From: Combretum micranthum
Taxonomy: Eukaryota > Streptophyta > Magnoliopsida > Myrtales > Combretaceae
Assembly (NCBI GenBank): GCA_024138025.1
Contig: JAMXBD010000583.1
Coordinates: 124,001-188,000, forward strand
Length of the DNA: 64,000 nt
Direction: 5' to 3'
Below, piece after piece: positions 23,748 through 35,096 of the stretch (position 1 is its first letter; the number at the start of each line of letters is the position of its first letter). The notes beneath the pieces are model-generated. The model saw only the letters and a program-made list of their open reading frames with translations, was not told the DNA's origin and did no database searches. A program made the translations under genes and the position numbers.

Positions 23748-25169
23748 TCATCTACTTGTGATTGTGTCTAATAACTTTAAGTAAACAAATATATTTACAT
23801 ACCTGCAATGAGTCCATATTCTTGGATCAACTTCCTCCCAAATATTTTCTTCATCTCCTTCCTCTATCTCCACATTCTCTACAGGACTTCCATACATGGC
23901 AAAAACTCTGGCCGTCGCACTGGCTTTGTTGGCATTCCCATTTTTCGATCCTGAGGCTCCAATCACTCCTTTAGATTGTGAAGATCCATATGCACTGCTT
24001 TCTGTGGACAATTGGGTGATATGTGCCCAACTTTATTGCATATGAAGCAAGTTGCAGTTTTTCTTTTGGACAATCGTTTATCATATGCCCACTGTCCCCA
24101 CAATAATAACATTTGTTCTGTAATTGTGGACAATCTTGGGTAATGAGAACCTTTACATTTCCAACAAGTAACATTATTCTTCCCATTACTCCTCCTTTGT
24201 TCACATTGAAAGGTTTGAAGAATTTAACCTTCTTAGGCACAACTTGTGTAGAACCATCATACATTCTTTTCCCGAACATAGTTCCTTCTTTTTATACCTC
24301 TCAAGTTCATACTTCCTTGCACGTTCAATAATTACGAGCTTTTTCCAACATAGCTGCAAAGTTATCAATCTCAAATTCAGCAAGTCTTCTTTGGAAATGA
24401 GGTTCGAGTCCAGCCATGAAAGTCTGTCTCTTAAGCTCATCACTGTCCGATAAGCATCTGGAGCAAATTGCAACAACCGATTAAACTCATGCTCATATTC
24501 ATCAATGGTTTAGCTCCTTGGGTCAAATTCATCAGGTCAGTGCTATACTTTGCTTTTAGGCTGCTTGGAAAATATTCCTTCAAAAATTCTCGTTGAATAC
24601 TTCCCAAGTAATTGGTTGGGACAAACTTCTTTGTTTCGAATTCCACCATATCCTTGCTCTTAACCTTAATAAATAAGTTCCATAGGATACTTTCAAAGCT
24701 TCAGGTACTTGGAAAACATCAAGGGATCGCTCAATCTGAGCTAGCCAATCTTCAGCTTCCTCTGGCTTTCCCGGTATTCCCTCAAAATATCTGTTGCACT
24801 TAATGAATTCCGGCAACAAATTCCTCTGAGGTCGTAAAGGTGGTGGTGGTGGCAATTCCTGTTCATATTGAGGGGGTCCTTGTACCTCAGCAGCAGACTC
24901 ATTTGGATTCACTGGTCCATTTTCCTGAAATTGAACCGGTGGAGTATGCCTTTCATTCCTTCTAGGATTTGGTGGAGTCATTGCTGGTGCTCCAACAGGT
25001 GGTGCTACATTTGTGGCTTGCATATTTTGCAAAGCTTGCAAAATCAAAACATTTTGTTGTTGAAGACTTTGTAAAACATCCTCAATTCGGTTTTGGTGTG
25101 CTGCAGGAGCATCTATTGGTGGATCCCAGAAATTCTGGCATTTCTACTTTTATTTCTTCCTCTTGGCAT
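23748..25169 (-). pseudogene. Tekay-1 gag with three zinc knuckles
   Basis: Structural protein that packages the RNA. The likely start ATG is at 25169 with MPRGRNKSRN, a basic N-terminus matched by the basic start of Tekay-2 gag; a frame change follows near 25130. A proline-rich spacer (LPPPPPLRP) precedes the capsid part LLPEFIKCNRYFEG, GKPEEAEDWL and WEVFNENF, then 'REFLKEYFP'. Near 24170-24010 three CCHC knuckles can be traced in alternating frames: CWKCKGSHYP…, CYYCGDSGHMINDC and CFICNKVGHISPNC. One base before the ATG the sequence reads TTAATAG, a possible splice acceptor. At least four frame breaks. Confidence 0.88.
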
Positions 25170-25457
25170 TCTATTAACATTAAACATATTACTTAAGTCA
25201 GATCATAACTCGTTTATCAAAAGTCATCAAGATCATTCATATGTATATATGCAACACATATATATACATAACCAAAATACATCAAAGCTTTTCATGGTTA
25301 GTGCATTATGTACATATCCAAAAATTGCACTACCCTAACTTAGCTTCCTATCATAGTCATCAAAAGATACATATATAAGTCATCAAAAGTCTACTAATAT
25401 CGTCCTGTAATGTCATCATAACAGATAATACACATCATCATAATACTCAAGTCAAAC
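25170..25457 (-). other. AT-rich spacer between extra ORF and gag, Tekay-1
   Basis: About 290 bp without coding signal and more AT-rich than the coding parts on either side. Read in element orientation it ends CTGACTTAAG…TTTAATGTTAATAG directly before the gag ATG, resembling a branch site and 3' splice site. The corresponding spacer in Tekay-2 is 47251-47532. Confidence 0.4.
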
Positions 25458-26396
25458 TCAGGGACTGGGATGAAGACGACCCTTGCCCTTCTCCTGAGGG
25501 CCTAATCGTGGTAATCATCCTCTCCCTCAGAACTACTATCATCAATCTATCATCACCCTCGTCCCTGGAGGTGCTAAGTCAGGGCTGTGTCCATCACCCT
25601 AATGCCTCTGGGTGCTGGCCTCCTCTCACCCTCAGCTCTAGATGGAATATCACTCTCAATCCATCCTCCCTGTGCTGATCCAATCCATCTGGCATAATTA
25701 TAATCTGAGACATACTTCTCTGCCTCAATCCTTCTTTTCTTACCCTCTCTCTCATCAACAGCTCTGTGGTGATACTCCTCATGTGGACAGTAGTCTGAAC
25801 TGTCTCCTGTACTACTCGATCCTGTACAGCAGCAGGACGCTGGAACTCACCTGCTATCTCAGGGATAATAGGCGGTTTCCTCATCAACATGCGTCTAGAG
25901 TGACTGCACCTGCTGAGTCGTGCAAGCATCAAATCATCATCATAGGCCGCATCACCTCTGACCCGGGCATGATCCTGCCTCACATCATGAGCATAGACTG
26001 CTCCTCTGCCAATATCTACCCAGACTCTAAAATCTGGGAGCTCTGGTCTCTCTGATCTGGATGAGACTATAAATGCTATGTTATCAATCTCCAGACCACC
26101 TCCTTTCTGCACTATCAGCCTCTCAAATCTGTAGAGCGTCTCTATAGCTGATCCATTATCTGGAAAAGCCCGCTCCATCAAGAATAACCAGCCTTTAAAC
26201 AAAGGCAATAATCCTCGCTTCCAGGTGCTGAGGATCTCATCCAAAGTCTTAGTAATCCCGCTCAGATACAAGTCCTCTACCAGAACTCGTAGTCTGCGCC
26301 TGTATCTGTCAAAGTCTCCTCCTCCTGCATACTAAAGATCTCCCATCTAATGTGACACGTAGCAGGATTAGTCTGCACACACAATAAAATTTGCAT
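25458..26396 (-). pseudogene. Extra ORF upstream of gag, Tekay-1 (frameshifted)
   Basis: An additional reading frame between the primer site and gag, not part of the standard Gag-Pol. I do not know its function. It has one frame break near the N-terminus (about 26310) and another in its distal part, before 25594. Clear matches to the intact copy in Tekay-2 (47535-48593): RRRLRVLVEDL versus RLRLRVLCEEF; WKRGL versus WKKGL; PDFRVW versus PDFRTW; YAHD in both; and a basic KG-containing tail ending PSP-stop (stop at 25458-25460). Spacings agree: WK to PDF 62 versus 64 residues, PDF to YAHD 14 in both. An in-frame ATG at 26396 is a possible start. The N-terminal part has the flavour of a gag capsid segment (…Y-R-x-R-L-x-x-L…W-x-x-G-L), an inference only. 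Confidence 0.75.
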
Positions 26397-26553
26397 GATT
26401 AATAATAATCACACATACTTTATTCCTAGTTGTGCAGTATAATTCTACCCATGACTACCCAACTACTACTAATGAATGCTAACTAAATCTAATTTACTAC
26501 ATTCACTAAATGCAATTCTTTCACATATTCATCTTTCTTATTCTAGCAACCAT

Positions 26554-26565
26554 GCTCTGATACCA
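26554..26565 (-). promoter_or_regulatory. Primer binding site (tRNA-iMet), Tekay-1
   Basis: TGGTATCAGAGC on the reverse strand, nine bases after the 5' LTR. It complements the 3' end of plant initiator tRNA-Met, the usual minus-strand primer for Tekay elements. Confidence 0.95.
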
Positions 26566-26574
26566 ACTTAATTC

Positions 26575-29500
26575 TGTCACGCCCCGAGGGTACCCTAGTA
26601 GTAATAAACAAGTTACACTTGAATATTATCACTAGATTACCTTCAGAGAATGACAGGTTTTCAAAACAACAGGATCTTTTAAGTTGCTTGATAAGAAATA
26701 ACAAATATATGAGAGAAATGATTTAGTGAATAACCATTACAAACTATTACAAACCATATATCTCCTTTGAAGTATACAACTAAATAATCTACTCTAATAG
26801 TACATAACCATCAAACTAAAATAGATCTGTAGACTTCTAGCTTCAAAGCTCTTACCGGAGCCATATTCCTGGATGTAACTAACCAGGGTCGTAAAGTGAA
26901 CCTTGGAAGACTCACACATTGGATCAACCAAGCAAAAACAGAGATCCGAAATATTAATACGTAGCAGGCTGCTACAACCATATATGCAATAATACAATTC
27001 ATGCAATGCATGTTCATATTATTTTGTTAAGTCCATAATTCTTAATCAGATTCAGGGTGACCATACATTACACACAATCATTGTTATACTATTGCACAAC
27101 ACCAACCATTGCGTTATTGCTTGTATAAAGATATTTTAACAATCATATAATCAGATCATATCATACTTTCAACAAACATTCATTTGATTATCTTGCATTA
27201 CATATTCGACTATTTACAATCACAACCAGTACAATACGATGAATTACTCACCTGCTCATACCGACTTTAGTCGTAATATTCCACTGGTAGATCCTCTAAT
27301 GAGTCAAATTCACTTATTAAAACAAAATATTCATTAATACAATCTAGCTAAATTCCTATATGTGCTTTGTGTCCTAGACTCGATATTACTACTTAGTATG
27401 TCGTGTTTCTCCTATTTTATATTACATAATTGTTTGGTTATTTTTAGAAGTCATATTACTCAGGAAATTAACTTATTTCAATTTCCATTCTTATATATTT
27501 TATCTTGTTAAAACAAATATTAGAATAATACTTTAACTACATTAAATATTATCTTAACTCTAGGGTTTCAAAAGTTATTAGATATTAATCCTAAATAGAT
27601 TTAAATACTTGTATTATGTCACTATCTAATACACATTTATATAACAAACATATTACATACTTGGAAGATATAATATATTATATATATAAATTCGGTTTAA
27701 GTCAGAAAAACTTTCGTTGGAGATTTTTTAACTGTAAGCCGGCTCAAGGCCGCCGGCCTATATCTCCAGGTGCCGGTGTAAATCATTTTGAAGAAAAAAA
27801 TTTCATATCGAGTGCACCGATGTTGAAAGCTGCCAGCTTTCAACGTACGCCGGCCCTACGCCGCCTGCTTAGATCTCCAAGAAGCCGGCTTACGTTCATG
27901 TTTTACGTGAAAATTATTTTACGTAGCCTCTGTTTGAGTGTACGCCGTCTATAAGCCGCCGGCCTATCCCTGTAAGCCGCCGGCATACAGCGTTTACACT
28001 GCCGGCCTTGAGGCAGCGTTGCACTGTTCATCATCTTCTTCCTCGGTTCGATTCTTTTTCTTTGATTTTTACACGTTAGAATCATACTTAAACTACTTCT
28101 AAGTGTTTATATATCATAGATAAGGATATATAACAACTTTCAATACGTTTAAACACATAAATATATATAGATCTTGATTTTGTGAAAGTAAAACTAGGGT
28201 TTTGAAGTTTTACCTTATTGGAGCTCGTTTGATGAAATCCGAAGCTTGTGTTTGTGTTTATTATGTTCCTAAGATGATTTTAAGTCAGTTACAATCCATA
28301 TATTTGAACGAAAATCCTTTGAATCAAGTCAACTTACCTTTGAGCTCGTTTTTGAGGGTTTTTTTGGCTTTGTTTTTCCTTTGATCCGAGTTTATGGTTT
28401 ATGATCTGTTTGTTCTTTGTTTTCAGTTCGATTTGGTTGTTGCTTGGGAGTATTCTCGTGCTGAGGAGTGTAAGGATTAACGAGTTTTGGTCTGTTCTCC
28501 ATTAAGGTCACTTATTGCACATATATATATAGGAGAAGAAAAAGAAAGAAGTTTCGGTTGCTTTCTCCTCCAATTCTCTCCCGAATTTGTTCTCATCCTG
28601 CTGTTATTTTCAAGCCAATTAATGTTAAAGTGACTTGGCAACATGTGATTGGTGGAGTGGTTAATTTGTCTGACAAATTTGGTGCATGATTGAGCAAAAT
28701 TCGGCTCCTCTTCTTCCTCCACAATTTGCACCGAAACTCAGTCTCCAAAACATATATATATATTAGTTTATTTGTTTAATTAAGTTTTGAGTTAATTATA
28801 CGAGTTATACGGCATATATCGGCTAATATTTGAAAGTTTTCGTACAAAAATACGCTTATAAATTTATACAAAACACTTAGATTTTCAAATAATACAAATT
28901 GAGGTTGTATATATACGTAGTTAATTATTCGTATAATTTTGTCTCCCGCGATTTGGGTTTCTTAAGCTCATTAGGTCAATTTTTGTTTCAGGCTCCGATA
29001 GCTTAAGAAAACTCGGTTTAAAATAATAGCGTGATCTGATTATTTGCTTGGAGTTTAGATTTTGAGTTATTCATCAGTTTGTATTTTCGTTGTGTATTTA
29101 AAATCTTAACGGTTTATTTTTGGATCATCATTTTCTAGTTATAAGCGTAAATAATCATTTATACAGTATTGAGCTTAATACAGAAACTAAACTATATTTA
29201 TATCTCTAGTTTTGATACTGAACATAAATTCTTATTAGTAGCTTTTAAATTTAACTAGGGATCTCGAAATTAGGGTTTAAGTCTAAATATAAACTCATTA
29301 CTACTCATTATTCTAGCCTTGAATCACTATCGGGATCAAAAACAATCATTTAATATTTATATTCATATTTTCTATTTAAATCTATTTATATACTAGGTTT
29401 CGGGTCTAGATTTTAGATCATATCTTGAATTAGTTATTCAAGATACAAGATCTTGTTTTCGATATTAACTAGGGTTGAGGAATTTCTTTATTCGATTCCT

Positions 29501-29631
29501 AAATCTTTAATTTATCCAAAATCTAAATATCATTCTATTATTAGACTTCAATCAGAATCTAAATCTATTATCTAGTTTATACAATCTATTATAAAGTCGG
29601 GTACTAATGTGAAAAATTCCCGGGGTTTACA
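26575..29631 (-). repeat. 5' LTR of Tekay-1
   Basis: 3,057 bp, next to the primer site. Same landmarks as the other LTR: TATA-like site at 28521-28532, GC-rich cluster at 27733-28020 with two extra units (14 and about 21 bp) compared with 18370-18620. It ends GGGGTTTACA at 29631, followed by target copy tatac. Confidence 0.95.
28521..28532 (-). promoter_or_regulatory. TATA box, Tekay-1 5' LTR
   Basis: CTATATATATAT on the reverse strand, slightly longer than in the 3' LTR. It would drive leftward transcription toward the primer site. Confidence 0.55.
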
Positions 29632-30340
29632 TATACTCTCCAGCAAAATGGTGTAGGAGAACGTAAAAATAATACTATTGAAGAAATGACTCGAACCATG
29701 TTAAATGAAGGTAAAGTTATAGAATATTTCTAGGATGAAGTAGTTGCCACATCCTGCTACATCATAAATCGTGTCTACATCCGACCCTACACTAATAAGA
29801 CATATGATGAAATATGTAAAGATAAGAAGCCTAATGTTTCTTATTTTCATCCTTTCAATTGTAAATGCTTTGTTAAAAGGAAGAGCAAAGATCCAGGAAA
29901 ATTTGATGAACGTGCTGATGAAGCTATCTTCTTTGTATATTCAATATAAAGTAAAGAGTATAGAGTCTTTAACAAGGTAAGTAAAATTGTTGAAGAATCT
30001 ATAAATGTGAAATTTGTTGAAAAAGATCTAGATGAGTCGGATGATGAATCTCCTTCCAGTTGTGATAAAAGGCAAGTTAACAAAATTTCAGGAGATTCCT
30101 AAGAAAGTTCTGTGAAAATAGAAATGGATTTACCATCTATAGAAAGAATTACAAAAAATTCTATGAGGATAGAAACTGAAATTCCAAAAGTAGAAGGTAC
30201 TTCAAAAAGTTTGCCAGAACCTCTTACATAAACTTCTAAATCCTTGAAATATAAGCCTTTTCATCCACCAGAATTAATAATGAGAAATGTTCAAACCAGT
30301 ATTAGAACTTGATCTAGTTATAAATATATAGAAAATCAAT
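29632..30340 (+). pseudogene. Sirevirus-type copia integrase, second part and linker
   Basis: Resumes the frame cut at 17210. The first codons complete the YTLQQNGVGERKN motif (catalytic Glu in GERKN), followed by TRTMLNEGK, TSCYIINRVYIRP, YEICKDKKPNVSYFHPF and CKCFV, the C-terminal half of copia integrase. Near 29930 the reading hits VYSI-stop and continues in fragments (SKEYRVFN…). A low-complexity Ser/Glu-rich linker follows (29990-30240) and ends near 'TRSSYKYIENQFAM', with TRS mutated to a stop context. Stops at several places. Confidence 0.88.
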
Positions 30341-31230
30341 TTGCTATGCTATCTGAAATTGAACCTAGTTATGTTAATGAAGCTCTAAAGGATGCTAATT
30401 GGATAAATGCTATGTAAGATGAATTAATTCAATTTCAAAGAAATCAAGTATGGATACTAGTACTTAGACCTAAAAATAAGTCTATACTTCGTACAAAATG
30501 GGTTTTTAAAAATGAATTAGATAAAAAAGGAAATATTCTAAGAAATAAAGCTAGATTAGTTACTAAAGGATATTCGCAAGAAGAAGGAATAGATTTTGAT
30601 AAAATATATGCTCCTTGAAGCTATTAGATTGTTTTTATCCTTTGTATGTTACAAAAGTTTCAAATTATTTCACATGGATGTCAAAAGTGCTATTTTAAAT
30701 GGTTATATTAAAGAAGAAGTGTAAGTTGAACAACCACCTGGTTTTGAAGATCCTTTTGAGGAAAATTCTATATGTAAATTAAAAAAAGCTTTGTATGGTT
30801 TGAAATAGACTCCAAGAGCATGACATGAACGTTTCAATATTTATTTGATTGAAAATGGTTTTAATCATGGAAGAGTTGACATAACCTTATTCCTAAAGCA
30901 ATATGATGAAGATTTATTGGTTGTGCAAATTTATGTTGATGATATAATTTTTGGTGCAACTAATGAAATAATATTGAAGAGATTTTGCTAGGCTGATGCA
31001 AGCAAAATTTGAGATCTCTCTCATGGGCAAATTTAATGATTTCTTGGGTCTTCAAATAAAGCAAAGTCTTGATGGAATTTTTATACACCAAGAGAAATAT
31101 ATAAAGCAAATCATTAAGAAGTTCGGATTTGAAAATGTCAAAAGTGCTACCACATCTATGAGTGTTTTAATAAGGTTAGATCTTGATGTTTCTAGAAGAA
31201 AGGTAAGTGAAAACCTTTATCGATTCTAGT
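30341..31230 (+). pseudogene. Sirevirus-type copia reverse transcriptase
   Basis: Polymerase domain with the classic copia order: EPSYVNEALKDANWINAM, VLRPKNKSILRTKWVFKN, ARLVTKGYSQEEGIDF, then MDVKSAILNGYIKEEV, PPGFEDPFEEN, LKKALYGLK, and the catalytic QIYVDDIIFGATNE (YVDD codons at 30932-30943). After a stop it continues EISLMGKFNDFLGLQIKQS and GIFIHQEKYIKQIIKKFG. The FGATNE after YVDD and 'FEISLMGKFNDFLGLQIKQ'-type sequence are characteristic of the Sirevirus (SIRE/Maximus) branch. At least four stops; dead. Confidence 0.92.
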
Positions 31231-31613
31231 ATTCTATTTAGTGTATGTTTATGTGCAAGATTTTAGAGTTCACCAATAGAGACTCATCTTTCTGCTATCA
31301 AAATAATTTTTAAGTATCTGGCTAGTTCTGCTAAATTACAAATCTGGTATCCTAAAAATCATAATTTTGATTTAATTGAATACTCAGATGCTAATTATGC
31401 AGGTTGCAAAATTGATCAAAAAATTACATTAGATACTTGTCAATTCTTAAGAGATAAGTTGGTTTCTTGCTCATCCAAGAAAGAACATTCGGTTATCTTA
31501 TCTACAACAGAGACTGAATATGTCTCTATTGACAACTGTTGTGCTTAGATTTTGTGGATAAAACAACAATTAAATGATTGTGGTTTAAATTATAAAAATA
31601 TTCCTATCAAGTG
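31231..31613 (+). pseudogene. Sirevirus-type copia RNase H, first part
   Basis: RNase H domain following the RT. It reads SPIETHLSAIKIIFKYLASS, LQIWYPKNHNFDLIEYSDA, YAGCKIDQKITLDTCQFL, VSCSSKKEHSVILSTTETEY and QILWIKQQLNDCGLNYKNI with a few stops. The IYSDADYAGC-like and STAEAEY-like motifs are plain. It is cut at 31613 by solo LTR A5 inside the 'IPIKCDN' motif and resumes at 34995 after the target copy aagtg. Confidence 0.9.
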
Positions 31614-32299
31614 TGTAAACCCCGGTATTCTTAGTAGTCAAGTAAACTCCGGGAACCGAAAAGTAAAACCCTAAATCGGTCTAGTTTAAGCTTAGTGAGA
31701 GAAGCTTAGAAACCCTAAATCCGGCTTTCCTTTAGTTTCATAACAAAAGAAGTTTTATAAAATAATTAATGTGAATTATTGTTTTAATGTATAATTCAAA
31801 GTTTAGAAAGTTTTAGTTTCGGAAAATTTTCTATTCCGGGCCTTCCCGAGCTCAATTACGGAAAAATGAGCCCCGGGACTAGAAACACAGAAAAATATTC
31901 CGAAATACTCCTTAGAATCGAAATTTTATAAAGATTTCAAAAATATAAATTTTATAATTTTCTAGGCTATAAAAATTACAGTTATAGCCTTTTTCCCGTA
32001 TTTTCTTTCTTACCGGTAAAGTAGATGTCTTGTCTACTATTTACCACTATTCACAAGTACAACCTACACTACCCATACCCTATTCTTACATCCTTACAAC
32101 TACTCATTATATTTTCTTTTCCAAGAAAATTTTGTTTCCTACTAAATTATTATATTTTATTACTTAAATTACAATTTAAATCAAATTCAACTCACTCCCT
32201 CTCTCTCCTCCTAGTGTGGCGGGCGTACCCCCTCCCTCTTTTACCTCTATTTTTTTTATTTTACTTCTTTTTAATACAATTTAACCCTAAGTCACTTAA

Positions 32300-32307
32300 T
32301 ATATAAA
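32300..32307 (+). promoter_or_regulatory. TATA box of LTR A5
   Basis: TATATAAA about 690 bp into the LTR, followed by a pyrimidine-rich stretch as in LTR A1. Confidence 0.6.
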
Positions 32308-32909
32308 CTCATTTTCACTCTCTCTCCTCATTTTTACTCATTCAAAATTTTTACTAAAAGCAAAACTCTCTCTTTTCTCCTCATTGTGCCATGACACCCC
32401 CTCCCACACACAATCCACTCACAAGTTCATTTCTTCTTCCTTTCTTCTCCAAAACTACTTTTAGGTGATGATTTCAAGTTTCGTTACTACTTAATCTTGC
32501 AATGGCAAGAGTATTCTTGTGTGTTTTCACCTTAAAATCCCAATGAGCAAATGATAAGGATAAGAAAACATTAATACATGAATCTCAAGCCATTACAAGA
32601 GTAGATATTGTGTTTAATAAGCTTTTGTTGAAGTATTATTATGTTCATGCATATAAAGTAGAGATCTTGCATGAAAAATATATGTTCATGTCTTTAAACT
32701 CATTTTCATGCACTATAAGTTGTAGATCTAGTGTTTAGACACTCATGTTTTTTCTTGACATTCTTGTTCATATGAATATTTTGTGTTTTCATGCATTAAT
32801 GATCATAAAAGCTTAGTCTTGTATATATAAATGTGTTAGTTGGTAGATCTTTATGAATATAAGACAAGGAACTTGAAAAGAAAAGGCTTTTGTTAGAAAT
32901 GTTTGAGGG

Positions 32910-33460
32910 AAAATTCGGATGAGCTTCAAGACCTATTTTAAAAACCCTTGAAACTCATATTTTACATGAAAGATGAAGGGTATAAGTAACAGGTAACACT
33001 AAGTAATGATTTTTACAAGTTGAAATGAGTTTAGCCATGAGTAATGTGTAAAATAAGTAGTAGAATTAAGATGAAAAATTTTGAGTTAGTGTTCAAATTG
33101 TTAAATTCGTAACTTGGGATGATGCATATGTAATCACCTATTATTCAGGCTCAAATTGAATGTTTTATGTGTTAAATGAAGTCCTTAAGAAATAGATATA
33201 GTAAAGCTTTAAATTTTGATGCATTAAACAAGTTTTCTCAAAGGAAACATGCAAGAAGTGAATTTTTCCAAAATTTGGATTTTTGAGAAAAGCTTAGTTA
33301 AAAACATACTTGCAAGGTGAAAAATGTAAATTTTTATGTAGAAATGAAGGTCTTGGATAGTATAGATGATGAAGACTCATTTTTATTTAGATAACAAGAA
33401 ATTTCTAAGAATGAAATCCTAAAATACTAATGAGATGCCAAATTGGAAGAATTGGATTTT
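32910..33460 (+). repeat. Degenerate ~200-bp LTR-internal repeats, 4 copies
   Basis: Cores 'aaattcggatgagcttcaag' (32915), 'aaattcgtaacttggg' (33105), 'aaatttggatttttgag' (33273) and a weak one near 33430, each followed by a 'caccttgaaa…atgaagg' type segment. Same module as in the other family LTRs. Confidence 0.65.
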
Positions 33461-34994
33461 TAAGAAGTAACTATTGTTGGAGTCTTGCAAGAATTAGGAG
33501 TTCTTAAAGTTTCTTTATCAAAAATCATCAAGATCATGCATATATTGAACTCATCACATGTCATTTATATTAGGAACTCATTCATATTTTATATACACAT
33601 GAATCATCAACTAGATATATTGCGATCAAGTGCAAAACAATTTTTTGGAAATGGAAAAGTTACAGAACAGATCTGATCCCTCTGTTCCATGACCTAAATG
33701 TTTTCAAAACTTGGAATTAATATTAGAAATAGATAAATCTTTCGAATTAGATAGAAATCGATATAAAATTTGCAAAATTTCGAGTTAAAATGACCAAGTT
33801 ATGGCCGTTTTAAGTTGGAACTTCTGCAAATAGCGAGAATCACGATTTTGTTTAGTCTAGATGCATAGTTGGAATTAGTTAAGTGATGAAGTTCTCATTA
33901 GGTTATTCTTATTTGGTAGGTGATCCTGAGAACGATGAGCCCCTACTGCCGATTATTATTACTAAGAGACCGGCGTACCATAGCCGAGTGAGTATTACTT
34001 CCAATTTCAATTATTGCTTGTGAGCGTAGTGATAGTTGCACTAGTTGTTTTAGCAAAGACAAAAATGAATATGCATGATGGGGTATTTGGGAATTATATT
34101 TTTCTGCTGTTGTTATGAGAAGTTGAACTTAAAGAATATCGAAACCAGGTGATAATTCATTGCTTGTGTAGAGAGGAGCTAGAATTGATTGTCTGCGAGT
34201 ATTGCTTGGTTACCTAAAAGAATTGAATTAATCGATTATTAGACATCAAATATAAATTTGGATTCATTCATATCACGATAGCGACGGAGTATTAGCATTT
34301 GTTGGTTTTTCGTGATCCATAAAATGAATATATTGGTTAATCGTGATCCATAAAACGAATTTATTTTTTAGTTGACCGTGAGCTTAAACGGCGTCGTACC
34401 ACAGGATTCATTAATCTGCTAATCCAGGATGGAGGGCACAAATCCATCCATATATGATTTTCGGCTGGTCATATGTTTGTTGAACTCATGTGTTTGATGC
34501 ATTCCACTTGATTGATTAATCACTTGCTTGAATGTTTTGTCGAAATTGTGATATGGAAGTTTTCACTTACTAAGCTAGTTAGCTTATGCCCTTATAGTTT
34601 TTACTTATTGCAGCACAAGTTCATTCGCTTAGGCTAAGGCAGGCTATAGCTCAGGTACCGAAGCTAGGCATTTCCTTTAGAAGTTTATTTCGGTTTTGGT
34701 TAAACTTCCACAGGAAACCAAAAGAGACTCTGGATGACTGTAATGAACCTTAATATTCTTTTGCAGGTGAATGCCCCTTAGACTTTGTAACTTTATGTAT
34801 GTTTTTTGATTTATCATCTAAGGCTATCGAATGCCACATTAAACTTCTTAACTTCATTGAATAGAGTATTCTATTATCGTAAAGGGACGCCTTACATCTA
34901 TACAAGACTCCCGAAGGGCTCGATTAGTAATTCAAGAGTCTTATATAGTATGTGGCAGACTGTTACGTTTAGGATACCCCTCTGGGGCGTGACA

Positions 34995-35096
34995 AAGTGT
35001 GACCACACTGGTGCAATAAATTTGGAAAAAAAAAAAATCATGATCATCATTCTAGATCAAAACACATAGAAATTTGACATCGTTTCATAAGAGATC
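34995..35096 (+). pseudogene. Sirevirus-type copia RNase H, middle fragment
   Basis: About 100 bp that continues the frame after LTR A5: DHTGAINL (the CDNTSAINL motif), then in another frame HHSRSKHIEI and HRFIRD, the conserved HSRTKHIEIRHHFIRD. It ends at the agatc target copy (35092-35096) where LTR E starts; the next fragment is 28 kb away at 63365. Confidence 0.9.

Larger units (their letters stand above)
17211..29631 (-). mobile_element. Tekay-1: full-length chromodomain Ty3/gypsy element
   Basis: A 12.4-kb LTR retrotransposon in reverse orientation. Two LTRs of about 3.05 kb (17211-20259 and 26575-29631) begin TGTCACGCC and end GGGTTTACA on the plus strand. Perfect 5-bp target copies tatac flank it (17206-17210 and 29632-29636). 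From right to left: 5' LTR, tRNA-iMet primer site, an extra reading frame, gag with three zinc knuckles, protease, reverse transcriptase, RNase H, integrase, chromodomain, polypurine tract, 3' LTR. The chromodomain after integrase places it among chromoviruses; integrase tail and long LTRs fit Tekay (Del). Frameshifts and stops break every domain junction, so it is not autonomous. LTRs differ by scattered substitutions and indels, suggesting moderate age. It sits inside copia integrase. Confidence 0.95.
31614..34994 (+). mobile_element. Solo LTR A5 (Tekay-type)
   Basis: A complete 3,381-bp LTR in forward orientation, TGTAAACCCCGG to TCTGGGGCGTGACA, with perfect target copies aagtg (31609-31613 and 34995-34999). 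The copia RNase H frame rejoins across it. Internal landmarks in order: TATA box (32300), four ~200-bp modules (32910-33460), quasi-palindrome (33786-33811), GAGACCGGCG block (33966), two copies of the 31-bp 'gttaatcgtgatccat' repeat (34300-34370), and the TTACTAAGCTAG block (34567). No gene. Confidence 0.95.

Noticed and set aside
18805..28384. Two nearly identical 60-codon ORFs (18805-18987 and 28202-28384) as a conserved small protein
   Set aside because: They are the same position in the two LTRs of Tekay-1, so identity follows from LTR duplication, not selection.
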